Positions 34,984 to 43,647 are shown, counted from the stretch's first letter. The stretch: DNA of 64,000 nucleotides from an uncultured Eubacteriales bacterium (GCA_900545515.1 UQZA01000009.1:1-64000); one strand, 5' to 3'. A program made the numbers and translations. Notes: generated from the sequence alone by a model not told the origin.

Positions 34984-35096
34984 TTTTCTATCAATTGGGT
35001 GGGCTGGGGTTGCTTTCCCATAAGCTTTGAGACAACTCCGGCTACCCCGATCATCGTGGGCGCCTCCGGGCGCGACGGTTCAATCGCATCAGTGCA

Positions 35097-35151
35097 AGGA
35101 CTCGTACTTGCTGGATAGACTCAGAATATCCTGCCGGTACGAGTCTTTCTT
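35097..35151 (+). terminator. Terminator-like hairpin
   Basis: An 11-bp stem (35097-35107 with 35137-35147, one G-U pair) is followed by TCTTTG, before the transporter leader. Confidence 0.45.
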
Positions 35152-35180
35152 TGCCGCCATGGTTCGACCCATTTGTTCTG

Positions 35181-35206
35181 CTTTCGCGGGACGGCTCCCG
35201 TGAAAG
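35181..35206 (+). promoter_or_regulatory. Hairpin in the leader of the MFS transporter gene
   Basis: An 11-bp stem with one internal mismatch (CTTTCGCGGGA / TCCCGTGAAAG) lies about 20 nt before the transporter's Shine-Dalgarno site. Its role is unknown. Confidence 0.35.
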
Positions 35207-35242
35207 ATCAAGCCCCATTATTTACAAAGGAGCTGTTCACTT

Positions 35243-36454
35243 GTGGAAAATACCACCCAAAAGACAAACATCCGTTGGCTTTATCTGGCAGTGGGTACCT
35301 TTGCTATGCTTTTTGCAGGCATTCTCTATGCCTGGTCCATTTTAAAGGCCCCCTTTTCCGTGGAATTTGGCTGGTCGCCCTCTGATCTGACCCTCAATTT
35401 TACCATCACCATGTCATTTTTTTGCATGGGAGGCCTTCTGGGCGCCCAGATATCCAAGCGTATGGGTTCCCGTTTTGCCATTGTCATTTCAGGCCTTTTG
35501 GCCTCTGGCGGTTTTGCCTTGACCTCTCTTCTGACTGGGACTTCTGTGGCTCTGCTGTACCTGGCCTATGGATTTTTGGCAGGTCTGGGCATTGGGATTT
35601 CATACAATGTGGTGGTGGCTACGGTCAGCGCCTGGTTCCCGGATAAAAAGGGACTCTGCTCCGGCTGCCTGATGATGGGCTTTGGGGCCAGTGCCCTGGT
35701 TTTGGGCAATTGGGCCAGTTCCATGTTTGAGGGCGCTATGGGCTGGCGAAGGACCTATGTGATTTTGGGTTTGGCCTTGGGTGCGGTGCTGATCCTAACG
35801 GGTTTGATTCTGAAGCGGCCCGCCGCCAATCAGGTATTTCCCAGGGTGAACAAGGCCGAAGAATCATCTCAAGTCCAGGACTTTACCTCCGGGGAGATGC
35901 TCCGCCGCCCCAGCTTCTGGATGGCGTTCTTCTATCTGGTGTGCCTGTCTGCTGTGGGTAGCTCCGTGATCAGCTTTGCTCGTGATTTGGCCCTGTCTGT
36001 AGGGGCGCCAGCTGCACTGGCTACCTCGCTGGTAGGCGCTCTGTCCATCTGCAATGGCCTGGGCCGAATGGCCACTGGCGCTGCCTTCGATGCCCTGGGC
36101 AGACGGAAGACCATGCTCATTGCCAACTGTCTCACCATTTGTGCCGCCGGAGCGATCCTCATTGCCATGTTGACTGGTACCTTGGCGCTGTGTGTTTTGG
36201 GACTGTGCTTGACGGGACTGAGCTATGGCTCCTGCTCCACCACCACGGCCACATTCCCCGCTGTGTTCTATGGCATGAAGCATTATCCCACCAATGTGGC
36301 CTATATGACGTTCAATCTCATGGGCGGCTCTCTGGTGGCCACCCTGTCCAGTCTGCTACTGACCGCCACCGGAGGCTATGTGGCGCCCTTCCTCCTCCTT
36401 CTGGGCTTGACGGTGGTGGCCTTGGGCCTGAATTTGGCGCTCCGGAAGCCGTGA
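35243..36454 (+). CDS. MFS transporter, oxalate/formate antiporter (OFA) type
   Basis: The 403-residue protein has twelve predicted membrane segments. The N-terminal part (YLAVGTFAMLFAGILYAWSILKAPF) closely resembles OxlT-like OFA permeases, and an MFS-type signature GRMATGAAFDALGRRKTM lies in the second half. The start is GTG behind CAAAGGAG. Members exchange small carboxylates; no neighbouring oxalate or formate gene supports a substrate, so that stays open. Confidence 0.87.
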   Translation: MENTTQKTNIRWLYLAVGTFAMLFAGILYAWSILKAPFSVEFGWSPSDLTLNFTITMSFFCMGGLLGAQISKRMGSRFAIVISGLLASGGFALTSLLTGTSVALLYLAYGFLAGLGIGISYNVVVATVSAWFPDKKGLCSGCLMMGFGASALVLGNWASSMFEGAMGWRRTYVILGLALGAVLILTGLILKRPAANQVFPRVNKAEESSQVQDFTSGEMLRRPSFWMAFFYLVCLSAVGSSVISFARDLALSVGAPAALATSLVGALSICNGLGRMATGAAFDALGRRKTMLIANCLTICAAGAILIAMLTGTLALCVLGLCLTGLSYGSCSTTTATFPAVFYGMKHYPTNVAYMTFNLMGGSLVATLSSLLLTATGGYVAPFLLLLGLTVVALGLNLALRKP

Positions 36455-36499
36455 TGCGCCGGTAAGCGTTTTGCCGGGGCGATACCAATGGACAAAGAC

Positions 36500-36540
36500 T
36501 GAGGCACCCTCCGTCTGGAGAGTGCCTCAATTGCACTTTT
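36500..36540 (+). terminator. Terminator of the MFS gene
   Basis: The stem TGAGGCAC / GTGCCTCA (36500-36507 with 36522-36529) has an inner CTCC/GGAG extension and is followed by a TTTTT run. Confidence 0.7.
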
Positions 36541-36547
36541 TCACCAT

Positions 36548-36733
36548 CTAGGCATGACTGCTTATTCTTTCTGGACCGCTTTGACCAGCATCCTGTCTCG
36601 CGTCAGTGGGCATTTCATCAAGCAGCATGCCGCGGTGATTTCCGAACGCCAGGCGTTTTACGATGGGAAAGCCCAGCTTCAGATCGATGTCCCGGACGTT
36701 CTGCTCCCGTAGGCCGGTTTCCACGGTGAACAT
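36548..36733 (-). CDS. Possible small protein translated after the Lar-like gene
   Basis: A 61-codon frame begins 3 nt after the stop of the Lar-like gene, with GGGGA nearby. The first half (TGLREQNVRDIDLKLGFPIVKRL) looks protein-like, but I recognise no family. It may equally be the tail of a decayed gene. It would be the last gene of a four-gene minus-strand run. Confidence 0.35.
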   Translation of the reverse strand: MFTVETGLREQNVRDIDLKLGFPIVKRLAFGNHRGMLLDEMPTDARQDAGQSGPERISSHA

Positions 36734-36736
36734 GGG

Positions 36737-36961
36737 TCATTCCCCGGGCCGCATGTGGATGACCTTGCCCATGTTCCACAGGGCGGCGGAGCGGCGCTCG
36801 GCCTCTTCCTGCTCTTCTGGGTTGGCGTATTCCACATAGGCGGTGTGGGCCCCGCAGTCCAGGCACTCCACATAGACGCACCAGCCGCCCTCATGGCAGA
36901 GGGCGCCTACGCCCCGGCAGTCCGGGCATTCTTCCAGCTCCAGGGGATTACGATCTTTCAT
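36737..36961 (-). CDS. Small zinc-ribbon protein, Lar (restriction alleviation)-like
   Basis: The 74-residue protein has two CxxC knuckles (ECPDCRGVG and VECLDCGAHT) followed by a conserved-type ending with ALWNMG. This layout matches small Lar-type zinc-ribbon proteins, which are mostly phage or prophage encoded. The start follows GAGGAGAT, 10 nt after the ABC-F gene, so they are one transcript. A structural zinc site is the only confident inference. Confidence 0.65.
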   Translation of the reverse strand: MKDRNPLELEECPDCRGVGALCHEGGWCVYVECLDCGAHTAYVEYANPEEQEEAERRSAALWNMGKVIHMRPGE

Positions 36962-36971
36962 AACGATCTCC

Positions 36972-38579
36972 TCATTTCTGATTTTTTTGACTTTCCATCC
37001 ACGCCAGGTAATCGTCATAGGTGCCGATCCGGTCCACAATGGTTCCGTCGGGCTGGAAGGCGATGACTCGGTTGCAGACGGTTTGGAGCAGCTCGTGGTC
37101 ATGGCTGGCCAGGAGCACCACTCCGGGGAAGGCCATAAGGCCCTTGTTCACCGCCTGGATGGACTCCATGTCCAGGTGGTTGGTGGGCTGGTCCAAAAGG
37201 ACCACATTGGCTCCCGAGAGCATCATCTTGGAGAGCATGCACCGGACCTTCTCTCCGCCGGACAGGACGTTCACCGGTTTGAACACGTCCTCGCCGGAAA
37301 ACAGCATCCGGCCCAGGAAGCCGCGGAGGTAGACATCGTCCTTCTTGGCCGAGTACTGGCGAATCCAGTCCACCAGCTCCATGGTGCAGCCCTCAAAGTA
37401 TTCGGTGTTGTCCTTGGGCAGATAGCTGCGGGAGGTGGACACGCCCCATTTGATGGAGCCCTCGTCCGGATCCAGTTCGCCCATGAGAATTTTGAAGAGG
37501 GTGGTCTGGGCCAGCTCGTTTTCGCCCACGAAAGCGATTTTGTCGGTTTTCCCCAGGGTGAAGTACACATTGTCCAGGAGCTTCACCCCGTCCACGGTTT
37601 TGGAGATGTTTTTTACCGTGAGAATGTCTTTGCCCAGGTCCCGCTCTGGCTGAAAGCCCACGAAGGGGTAGCGGCGGGTGGAGCAAGGGATTTCCTCCAC
37701 AGTCAGCTTGTCCAGCAGCTTCCGGCGGGAGGTGGCCTGCTTGCTCTTGGACTTGTTGGCGGCAAAGCGGGAGATGAAGGCCTGGAGCTCCTCGATCTTC
37801 TCCTGATTCCGCTTGTTCTTGTTTTTCAGCAGGGACTGCACCAGCTGGCTGGACTCGTACCAGAAGTCGTAATTGCCCACGTACATCTTGATTTTGCCGT
37901 AATCAATGTCCACAATGTGGGTGCAGACCGTGTTGAGGAAGTGGCGGTCGTGGGAGACCACAATCACGGTGCCGGGGAAGTCCAGGAGGAAATCCTCTAG
38001 CCAGTTGATGGACTCAATGTCCAGGTTATTGGTGGGCTCGTCCAGCATCACAATGTCCGGATTACCAAAGAGAGCCTGAGCCAGAAGAACCTTCACCTTG
38101 ACCCGGGGGTCAGTGTCTGCCATGGAGTCCTGGTGCAGCTCTGTGGGGACTCCCAGGCCCTGGAGAATCTGGCTGGCGTCGGACTCCGCCTCCCAGCCCC
38201 CCAGCTCGGCAAATTCCGCCTCCAATTCTGAGGCCCGCAGGCCGTCCTCGTCGGAAAAATCGGGCTTTTCATAGAGGGCGTCCTTCTCTTTCCCCACCCG
38301 GTACAGCCGCTCGTTGCCCATGATCACGGTATCCAGCACCGTGTGGGCGTCATAGGCAAACTGATCCTGCTTCAGGACGGACATGCGGACACCGGGTTGG
38401 ATGGAAATGGCTCCGGAGGTGGAGTCCAGCTCCCCGGAGAGAATCCGCAGGAAGGTGGATTTTCCGGCTCCGTTGGCGCCAATGATGCCGTAGCAGTTCC
38501 CGGCGGTAAATTGCAGGTCGACCCGCTGGAACAGCCACTGGCCGCCAAATTGCATGCTAAGGTTGTTGACTGTAATCAT
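36972..38579 (-). CDS. ABC-F family ATPase (YbiT-like)
   Basis: The 535-residue soluble protein has two ABC domains (first Walker A GANGAGKST; second GENELAQTT, in which the canonical Gly-Lys is replaced) joined by a charged linker rich in KNKRNQEKIEELQ. It has no membrane segments, as expected for ABC-F proteins that bind the ribosomal E site and adjust translation. Length and linker resemble YbiT. Both Walker B motifs (MLDEPTNNLD and LLDQPTNHLD) are present, with DQ for DE in the second. The start follows AAAGGAA. It lies 18 nt after the zincin gene. Confidence 0.9.
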   Translation of the reverse strand: MITVNNLSMQFGGQWLFQRVDLQFTAGNCYGIIGANGAGKSTFLRILSGELDSTSGAISIQPGVRMSVLKQDQFAYDAHTVLDTVIMGNERLYRVGKEKDALYEKPDFSDEDGLRASELEAEFAELGGWEAESDASQILQGLGVPTELHQDSMADTDPRVKVKVLLAQALFGNPDIVMLDEPTNNLDIESINWLEDFLLDFPGTVIVVSHDRHFLNTVCTHIVDIDYGKIKMYVGNYDFWYESSQLVQSLLKNKNKRNQEKIEELQAFISRFAANKSKSKQATSRRKLLDKLTVEEIPCSTRRYPFVGFQPERDLGKDILTVKNISKTVDGVKLLDNVYFTLGKTDKIAFVGENELAQTTLFKILMGELDPDEGSIKWGVSTSRSYLPKDNTEYFEGCTMELVDWIRQYSAKKDDVYLRGFLGRMLFSGEDVFKPVNVLSGGEKVRCMLSKMMLSGANVVLLDQPTNHLDMESIQAVNKGLMAFPGVVLLASHDHELLQTVCNRVIAFQPDGTIVDRIGTYDDYLAWMESQKNQK

Positions 38580-38597
38580 GATATGGGGGTTCCTTTC

Positions 38598-39059
38598 TCA
38601 TGGGATGTTCTTGAGTCCGTCATAGAGGGCGGTAAACGAGGGCTTCCCCTGGCAGCGGCCAAAGGACAGGGCCCGGTTTGATCCGAATTCCAGGAGAAAA
38701 CACTTGGTCAGCTCCTCCACCGTCTGCTCCAGCGCGGTGAAGAACTGGGTGTAGGCAAAGGATTGGGCCGGGGAGTCCTCTGGCCAAATGCTGGTGATTA
38801 GGGACTCGGTGACCTGATCCAGGGGATACATTTTGAGGTGCATCAGCTCGTGGATGATGACCTCTTCTAAGTTTTCCTGCTTGGGATGGGTCCAGTTGAG
38901 CAGGAGGATTGCCTTCTTGTCGTCGCAATCCACCTGGAAATCTCCTGTTTTTTTCCAGGATGGATCGTCCACCAGCTGCAGACGGATGTCCCAGTCCGGA
39001 TTCAGCCGCAGTTTTTTGCACCATTTGTCGAAAAGCGCTTCGATTTCTCTGCGCTCCAT
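38598..39059 (-). CDS. Small putative zinc metalloprotein with HELMH motif
   Basis: The 153-residue protein contains EVIIHELMHLKMY, an HExxH zincin signature, in a mainly helical context; WCKKLRLNPDWDIRLQL opens the fold. It may be a soluble minigluzincin-like peptidase. The ATG follows AGGAGGAG; the longer frame upstream has no ribosome binding site. It is first in a run with the ABC-F ATPase. Its substrate is unknown. Confidence 0.7.
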   Translation of the reverse strand: MERREIEALFDKWCKKLRLNPDWDIRLQLVDDPSWKKTGDFQVDCDDKKAILLLNWTHPKQENLEEVIIHELMHLKMYPLDQVTESLITSIWPEDSPAQSFAYTQFFTALEQTVEELTKCFLLEFGSNRALSFGRCQGKPSFTALYDGLKNIP

Positions 39060-39096
39060 TGCAACTCCTCCTGTACGAAATATGGAATTCCTGGAC

Positions 39097-39125
39097 AGTA
39101 TACCACAAATCCCAGGGGAAGGAAA
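39097..39125 (-). promoter_or_regulatory. Weak candidate promoter of the zincin/ABC-F operon
   Basis: The minus strand carries TATACT (39102-39097) with a 17-bp spacer and a poor -35 box TTTCCT. Confidence 0.4.
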
Positions 39126-39144
39126 CATTTTTTCCAAAACCCCC

Positions 39145-39172
39145 TTGCTTTTTTCCGGAAGAGGGCTATAAT
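39145..39172 (+). promoter_or_regulatory. Promoter of htpG
   Basis: TTGCTT (39145-39150), a 16-bp spacer and a perfect TATAAT (39167-39172) lie immediately upstream of the CIRCE operator. Confidence 0.8.
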
Positions 39173-39177
39173 AAGGG

Positions 39178-39204
39178 TTAGCACTCTGATGGGAAGAGTG
39201 CTAA
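39178..39204 (+). promoter_or_regulatory. CIRCE operator (HrcA binding site)
   Basis: TTAGCACTC, nine bases, GAGTGCTAA is a perfect match to the CIRCE consensus, placed over the transcription start region. HrcA should repress htpG here until heat or unfolded protein titrates GroEL. Confidence 0.95.
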
Positions 39205-39238
39205 CCCCAATCAAATTCATCATAAGGATGTGACGTAT

Positions 39239-41143
39239 ATGGAAAAGCAACAATTTCGGGCAGAGTCCAAGCGGCTGCTGGACTTAATGATCAACTCCAT
39301 TTACACCCACAAGGAGATTTTCCTCCGGGAGATCATCTCCAACGCCTCTGACGCCATGGACAAGCTGGCTTACCAGGCCCTCACCGATGAAAAGGTGGGC
39401 CTCAACCGGGACGATTTTGCTGTCTCCATTCAGCGGGACCCCAAGCATGGGATCCTCACCGTCTCCGACAACGGCATAGGCATGAGCAAAGAGGAGATGG
39501 AGGAGAATCTGGGCACCATCTGCAAATCCGGCTCTCTGGATTTTAAGGAGAAGATGGACAAGCAGGAGACGATTGACATCATCGGCCAGTTCGGCGTGGG
39601 CTTCTACTCCGCTTTTATGGTGGCCGACACGGTGACGGTGATTTCCCGGCGGTACGGCTCCGAGGAGGCCTGGATGTGGCAGTCCAGCGGCGCCGACGGA
39701 TACACCATGCAGCCTGCCCAACGGGAGGCCGCCGGTACCGACGTCATCATGAAGCTGAAGGCCGACACCGAGGATGAGAAATACAGCCGGTTCCTGGAGG
39801 AGTACGAGCTGCGGGAGCTGGTTCGGAAGTACTCCGATTATATCCGCTACCCCATCCGTATGGAGGTCACCAAGTCCCGCCCCAAGGAGCAGACGGAGGA
39901 GGAGAAAAAGGAGGACAAGGCCCCGGAGTACGAGGAGTACACCGAGGTGGATACCCTCAACTCTATGGTCCCCCTGTGGCAGCGGAACAAAAAGGACGTG
40001 ACCGATGAGGAGTATGACGCCTTCTACCGGGAGAAGTTCTTTGACTATGAGAAGCCCACCTGCCACCTGCACCTGAGTGTGGAGGGGGCGGTCACCTATC
40101 AGGCGCTGCTGTATGTGCCCGGCCGGGCTCCCTATGATTTTTACACCAAGGATTATAAGAAGGGCTTGCAGCTCTATTCCTCCGGTGTCCTCATTATGGA
40201 AAACTGCGAGGATCTGCTGCCGGATCACTTCCGGTTCGTCCGGGGCATTGTGGATTCCCAGGATCTGTCGCTCAACATCAGCCGAGAGATGCTCCAGCAC
40301 AACCGGCAGCTGACCTTCATTGCAAATAACCTGGAGAAGAAGATCAAAAATGAGCTGCTGGACTTGATGAAACATGACCGGGAGGCCTACGAGAAGTTTT
40401 ACGCCGCCTTTGGCCGCCAGCTGAAATACGGCACCGTGGCCGATTACGGCGCTCATAAGGAGGCCTGCCAGGATTTGCTCCTATTCTGGTCCAACAAGGA
40501 AGGGAAGCTGGTGAGTCTCCAGGCCTATGTGGACGCCATGGCCGAAGGCCAGGAGAAGATCTATTTTGCCCCCGGCGAGAGCAAGGACCGTCTGGCCAAG
40601 CTGCCCCAGGTGGAGACCCTCAGTCAGAAGGGCTACGATGTGCTGCTCTTTACGGAGGATGTGGATGAGTTCATCCCCCAGACCCTCATGAAGTATGGGG
40701 AGAAATCCTTCTGTAACGTCACCACCGATGATCTGGGTCTGGAGACGGAGGAGGAGAAGAAGCAGACCCAGGAGAAGGCGGAGTCCCTGAAGGATGTGCT
40801 GTCCTTCGTGAAGGAGGCACTGGGCGAGCAGGTGAAAGAGGTGCGTCTGTCCAACAGCCTGGGCGGCTACCCTGTGAGTCTGGCGCCGGATGCAGGCATG
40901 AGCTTCGAGATGGAGAAATACATGAAGCGGGTGAACCCGGAATTTGCCTACACCCCTGGCCGGATTCTGGAGTTAAATGCAGAGCATCCCGTCTTCCAGG
41001 TTATGGAGGCCGCCGTCACGGCTGACCCGGAGAAGGCGAAAGACTATGCCAAGCTTCTCTATGGCCAGGCCCTGCTCATGGCAGACCTTCCCCTGGAGGA
41101 CCCCATGGCTTACTCCGAGCTGGTTTGCAAGCTGATGAAATAA
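39239..41143 (+). CDS. htpG: Chaperone HtpG (bacterial Hsp90)
   Basis: The 634-residue chaperone has the GHKL ATP site (FLREIISNASDAMDKL, SDNGIGMS, GQFGVGFYSAFMV), the middle domain (with IVDSQDLSLNISREMLQ) and the C-terminal dimer domain. A charged linker (EQTEEEKKEDKAPEYEEYTE region) joins N and M domains. ATG 39239 is preceded by AAGGA; a GTG at 39230 is too near that site. It stands alone behind a CIRCE-controlled promoter and a strong terminator. Confidence 0.97.
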   Translation: MEKQQFRAESKRLLDLMINSIYTHKEIFLREIISNASDAMDKLAYQALTDEKVGLNRDDFAVSIQRDPKHGILTVSDNGIGMSKEEMEENLGTICKSGSLDFKEKMDKQETIDIIGQFGVGFYSAFMVADTVTVISRRYGSEEAWMWQSSGADGYTMQPAQREAAGTDVIMKLKADTEDEKYSRFLEEYELRELVRKYSDYIRYPIRMEVTKSRPKEQTEEEKKEDKAPEYEEYTEVDTLNSMVPLWQRNKKDVTDEEYDAFYREKFFDYEKPTCHLHLSVEGAVTYQALLYVPGRAPYDFYTKDYKKGLQLYSSGVLIMENCEDLLPDHFRFVRGIVDSQDLSLNISREMLQHNRQLTFIANNLEKKIKNELLDLMKHDREAYEKFYAAFGRQLKYGTVADYGAHKEACQDLLLFWSNKEGKLVSLQAYVDAMAEGQEKIYFAPGESKDRLAKLPQVETLSQKGYDVLLFTEDVDEFIPQTLMKYGEKSFCNVTTDDLGLETEEEKKQTQEKAESLKDVLSFVKEALGEQVKEVRLSNSLGGYPVSLAPDAGMSFEMEKYMKRVNPEFAYTPGRILELNAEHPVFQVMEAAVTADPEKAKDYAKLLYGQALLMADLPLEDPMAYSELVCKLMK

Positions 41144-41156
41144 ACCTTGATTTGTA

Positions 41157-41205
41157 AAAAACACCCCTGGGGAAGGGCTGCATGGCGTTTCCCCAGGGGT
41201 GTTTT
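41157..41205 (+). terminator. Terminator of htpG
   Basis: A 17-bp perfect stem (41157-41173 with 41189-41205) ends in TTTT. The following 200 nt contain no gene, only a degenerate inverted repeat at about 41262-41321. Confidence 0.9.
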
Positions 41206-41337
41206 GCATCATTTCTTTTGCAATGAGGCGGTTGCCCCGAGCAGTGGCATTTACTTTTTAACACTGGCGCGGCAGCACCCTGTATTCCCCGGGGGAAACC
41301 AGGAAGCTACCGTGCCAGTCCGGAAAAAGGAAATGCT

Positions 41338-41362
41338 GCTGCTTCTGAGGCAGCGTTTTTTT
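41338..41362 (+). terminator. Second terminator-like hairpin after htpG
   Basis: A 7-bp stem with one G-U pair is followed by seven T residues. Confidence 0.55.
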
Positions 41363-41365
41363 CTG

Positions 41366-41394
41366 TTGCGCTTTTATGACATGTGTGATAAACT
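41366..41394 (+). promoter_or_regulatory. Promoter candidate of the membrane paralog pair
   Basis: TTGCGC and TAAACT are spaced by 17 bp, 44 nt before the start codon. Confidence 0.45.
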
Positions 41395-41438
41395 GGTACC
41401 ATCAATCTTTTGCGAATGAAGCGGGAAGGGAGGGCGTG

Positions 41439-42140
41439 ATGAGCTACTACTATGAGTATACATTTTCTGATCTGGCGGAGTTCCTTTCCAGCCCCGAGGG
41501 GATGGCAGTGGCGGGAGTGGTTCTGTTTTTCCTGGCGTTCCTGGCTGTTCAGTATGTATTTCAATCCCTGAGCTTGTATGCCATTGCCAGGAGGCGGGGA
41601 ATTGCCCACCCCGGCCTTGCCTGGGTGCCGGTGGCCTATTCCTGGATTTTGGGTAGTATTTCGGACCAGTACCAGTATGTGGTCCAGGGTAAGATCCGCA
41701 ATTACAGGAAAATACTTCTGGCTCTGGCCGTTGTGTCCTTCTTTTTCAGCGGAGCAGGGGTTCTGTTGATGGCTAACTGGGGGACGGTTCTGGTCGCGCT
41801 ACAGGGCGAATTTTCCTTCCTGCACCATGAAGTGGGACAGGCCGCTGCGGCCACGGTCGCTGGACTGTCGGCAGCCGGACTGGTGGTGTACCAATATATC
41901 AGTCTGTATGACCTGTACCAGTCTTGTAATCCTGGTAACAGCGTGGCTTTCTTGGTGCTGTCTGCCGTCTTTCCATTCCTGGCCTCCTTTTTCCTCTTTG
42001 CAGACCGAAAGAAGGAGCGGGGGATGCCGCCCCGGCGGGAAGGGCAGGCAACAGAGCGGGAGCCCCAGGATTCCCAAGGGGCGCCGGTGGCAGAGGAATC
42101 CTGGGATGATCCGGATCGGGACCGCCCGGTGGAGTCGTAA
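41439..42140 (+). CDS. Polytopic membrane protein, paralog A
   Basis: The 233-residue protein has about five hydrophobic segments (near 20-45, 62-75, 88-110, 140-155, 170-185) and a hydrophilic C-terminal tail of 45 residues. Landmark blocks are LSLYAIARRRGI, LGSISDQYQYVV, LYQSCNP and ADRKKERGMPPR. All recur in the next gene, so the two are tandem duplicates. The start follows AAGGGAGGG. I do not recognise the family from sequence; it may be a small envelope protein. Confidence 0.7.
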   Translation: MSYYYEYTFSDLAEFLSSPEGMAVAGVVLFFLAFLAVQYVFQSLSLYAIARRRGIAHPGLAWVPVAYSWILGSISDQYQYVVQGKIRNYRKILLALAVVSFFFSGAGVLLMANWGTVLVALQGEFSFLHHEVGQAAAATVAGLSAAGLVVYQYISLYDLYQSCNPGNSVAFLVLSAVFPFLASFFLFADRKKERGMPPRREGQATEREPQDSQGAPVAEESWDDPDRDRPVES

Positions 42141-42162
42141 ATCAAAGAAAGGTGGAAGTTAT

Positions 42163-42861
42163 ATGGAACTCTATGGGAGCTTTGCTCTGCGGCCTGGCGA
42201 CGAAGTCGCGTTTGCCGGCGCCATGTTGATGTGCATGGGCATTGGAATGGTTCTTAGCGTGGCCTGCTATGTGCTGGAGGCGCTGAGCCTTTATACCATT
42301 GCCCAGCGGCGTGGAATTCGGAAGCCCTGGCTGGCATGGATTCCTGTAGTCAATGTGTGGATTGTGGGCAGCATTTCCGATCAGTACCAGTATGTGGTGA
42401 ACCGGCGGATACAGAATCGCAGGAAGGTGCTGCTGGGGCTTGCCATTGCCTGCGGTGTGACGTTTTTGGGCTATACGGTCTGCCTGTTGGGAGTGGCAGG
42501 CCGTGCTCTGATGAATGAGGCAGACGGCTTGATGGTAGCGTGGCTGCTGTTTGCCATGCTGTTTGTTCTGGCTGCCTTTGCCATCGTTGTAACTTACACG
42601 GTGTTTGCCTTCATCAGCCTGTATTATGTTTATAAATCTTGTAATCCCGACACAGCAGTGGTCTTTTTGGTCCTCTCCATTGTGATTCCGGCGACGATGC
42701 CTTTCTTCCTGCTGGCGGACCGGAACTTGGACCGGGGGATGCCCCCCAGGCGGCAGGAGCCCCAGCCTCTGCCGGAGACTGCGCAGAATGTGGAGCCAAC
42801 CGGGAAAGAACCTGCGGAAGCCTCGCCGGAGGAGCCTGAGAGCACATCTCAAGAATTGTAA
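42163..42861 (+). CDS. Polytopic membrane protein, paralog B
   Basis: The 232-residue protein shares the order and key blocks of paralog A: LSLYTIAQRRGI, VGSISDQYQYVV, YYVYKSCNP and ADRNLDRGMPPR. Both also share a similar number of membrane segments. The C-terminal tail is rich in Pro and Glu. The start follows AAAGGTGG, 22 nt after gene A. A conserved cysteine in SCNP and the GMPPR turn near the last membrane segment are the best markers of the family. Function unknown. Confidence 0.7.
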   Translation: MELYGSFALRPGDEVAFAGAMLMCMGIGMVLSVACYVLEALSLYTIAQRRGIRKPWLAWIPVVNVWIVGSISDQYQYVVNRRIQNRRKVLLGLAIACGVTFLGYTVCLLGVAGRALMNEADGLMVAWLLFAMLFVLAAFAIVVTYTVFAFISLYYVYKSCNPDTAVVFLVLSIVIPATMPFFLLADRNLDRGMPPRRQEPQPLPETAQNVEPTGKEPAEASPEEPESTSQEL

Positions 42862-42867
42862 AAGAAT

Positions 42868-42907
42868 CCAGGGGATATCTCCAGCTTCGGTAGGAGATAT
42901 CCCCTGG
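42868..42907. terminator. Bidirectional terminator between convergent genes
   Basis: A 15-bp perfect stem (42868-42882 with 42893-42907) separates paralog B from ribU. The minus-strand side is followed by ATTCTTTTAC. Confidence 0.75.
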
Positions 42908-42913
42908 TATCGT

Positions 42914-43633
42914 TCAGGCCACTTTTTCAAACAGTGGCTTTTCTACCCGCTTATACAGCAGCAGGGTCAACAGGGAGACCACAGCGGCTTTCAACAGATT
43001 GAGAGGCGCCACAGAGAAGAGCACCAGCGTGGACACGGAGTGAATTTGACCGTTGATGGAGCTACCCATGGCGACGATTTGGTCCAGAGGAAGTCCAAAA
43101 AGGACGGAGAATTTGGGTAGCAGATACACAGCATTAAATAAACTGCCGAAAATGGTCATGATGACCGTGCCCAGGGCCAGACCCAGCAGGGCGGTTTTCT
43201 TGGTTTTCTTCACGTGATAACAAATAGCAGCAGGCAGAACCAGAGTGCAGCCCACCACGAAGTTGGCAAAGTCCCCTACAAAAGCGGTGGAGGTGCCTTT
43301 GGTCAGAAGCTTCAGCAGGATCTTCATACCCTCGCAAACCACGCCAGCGGAGGGGCCTAAGTAAAATGAGCACAGCAGCACAGGCAACTCGGAAAAGTCC
43401 AGCTTATAGAAGCCGGGGGCCAGGAAGGGCAGGGGAAAGTCCAAAAGATGCAGGACCGTGGCAATGGCGCTGCAAATGGCAATGAGGGTGATCCGGCGGG
43501 TGGGGGAGACTTTACGTTTGGGGGGCAGGAAGTGCTCTGCAATCCGGGCTACAGCCACCAGGGCCAGGGCAATGAGGATGCAGATTAGCAGGAACGACAG
43601 ATTTTCCTTTGCGGTTTCTAGGAGCTTGCTCAC
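42914..43633 (-). CDS. ribU: Riboflavin ECF transporter S component RibU
   Basis: The 239-residue membrane protein binds riboflavin for uptake by an ECF module. The segment KVSPTRRITLIAICSAIATVLH opens the core, followed by LPFLAPGFYKLDFSELPVLLCSF, a signature of RibU, and PAAICYHVKKTKKTALLGLALG. It has a C-terminal charged tail. An FMN riboswitch lies directly upstream, which fixes the substrate. No ATPase gene is adjacent; it probably uses a shared ECF module elsewhere, because the ECF chain at 20-23 kb carries its own S domain. Confidence 0.92.
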   Translation of the reverse strand: MSKLLETAKENLSFLLICILIALALVAVARIAEHFLPPKRKVSPTRRITLIAICSAIATVLHLLDFPLPFLAPGFYKLDFSELPVLLCSFYLGPSAGVVCEGMKILLKLLTKGTSTAFVGDFANFVVGCTLVLPAAICYHVKKTKKTALLGLALGTVIMTIFGSLFNAVYLLPKFSVLFGLPLDQIVAMGSSINGQIHSVSTLVLFSVAPLNLLKAAVVSLLTLLLYKRVEKPLFEKVA

Positions 43634-43647
43634 AGGGTATCACCTCG

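Noticed and set aside
39284..40456. Long minus-strand open frame (390 codons)
   Set aside because: It is antisense to htpG, whose protein is unmistakable.
41262..41321. Degenerate inverted repeat similar to 9325-9375
   Set aside because: Only short matching pieces (ACTGGCGCGG, CCAGTG) could be aligned by eye, too few to claim a repeat family.
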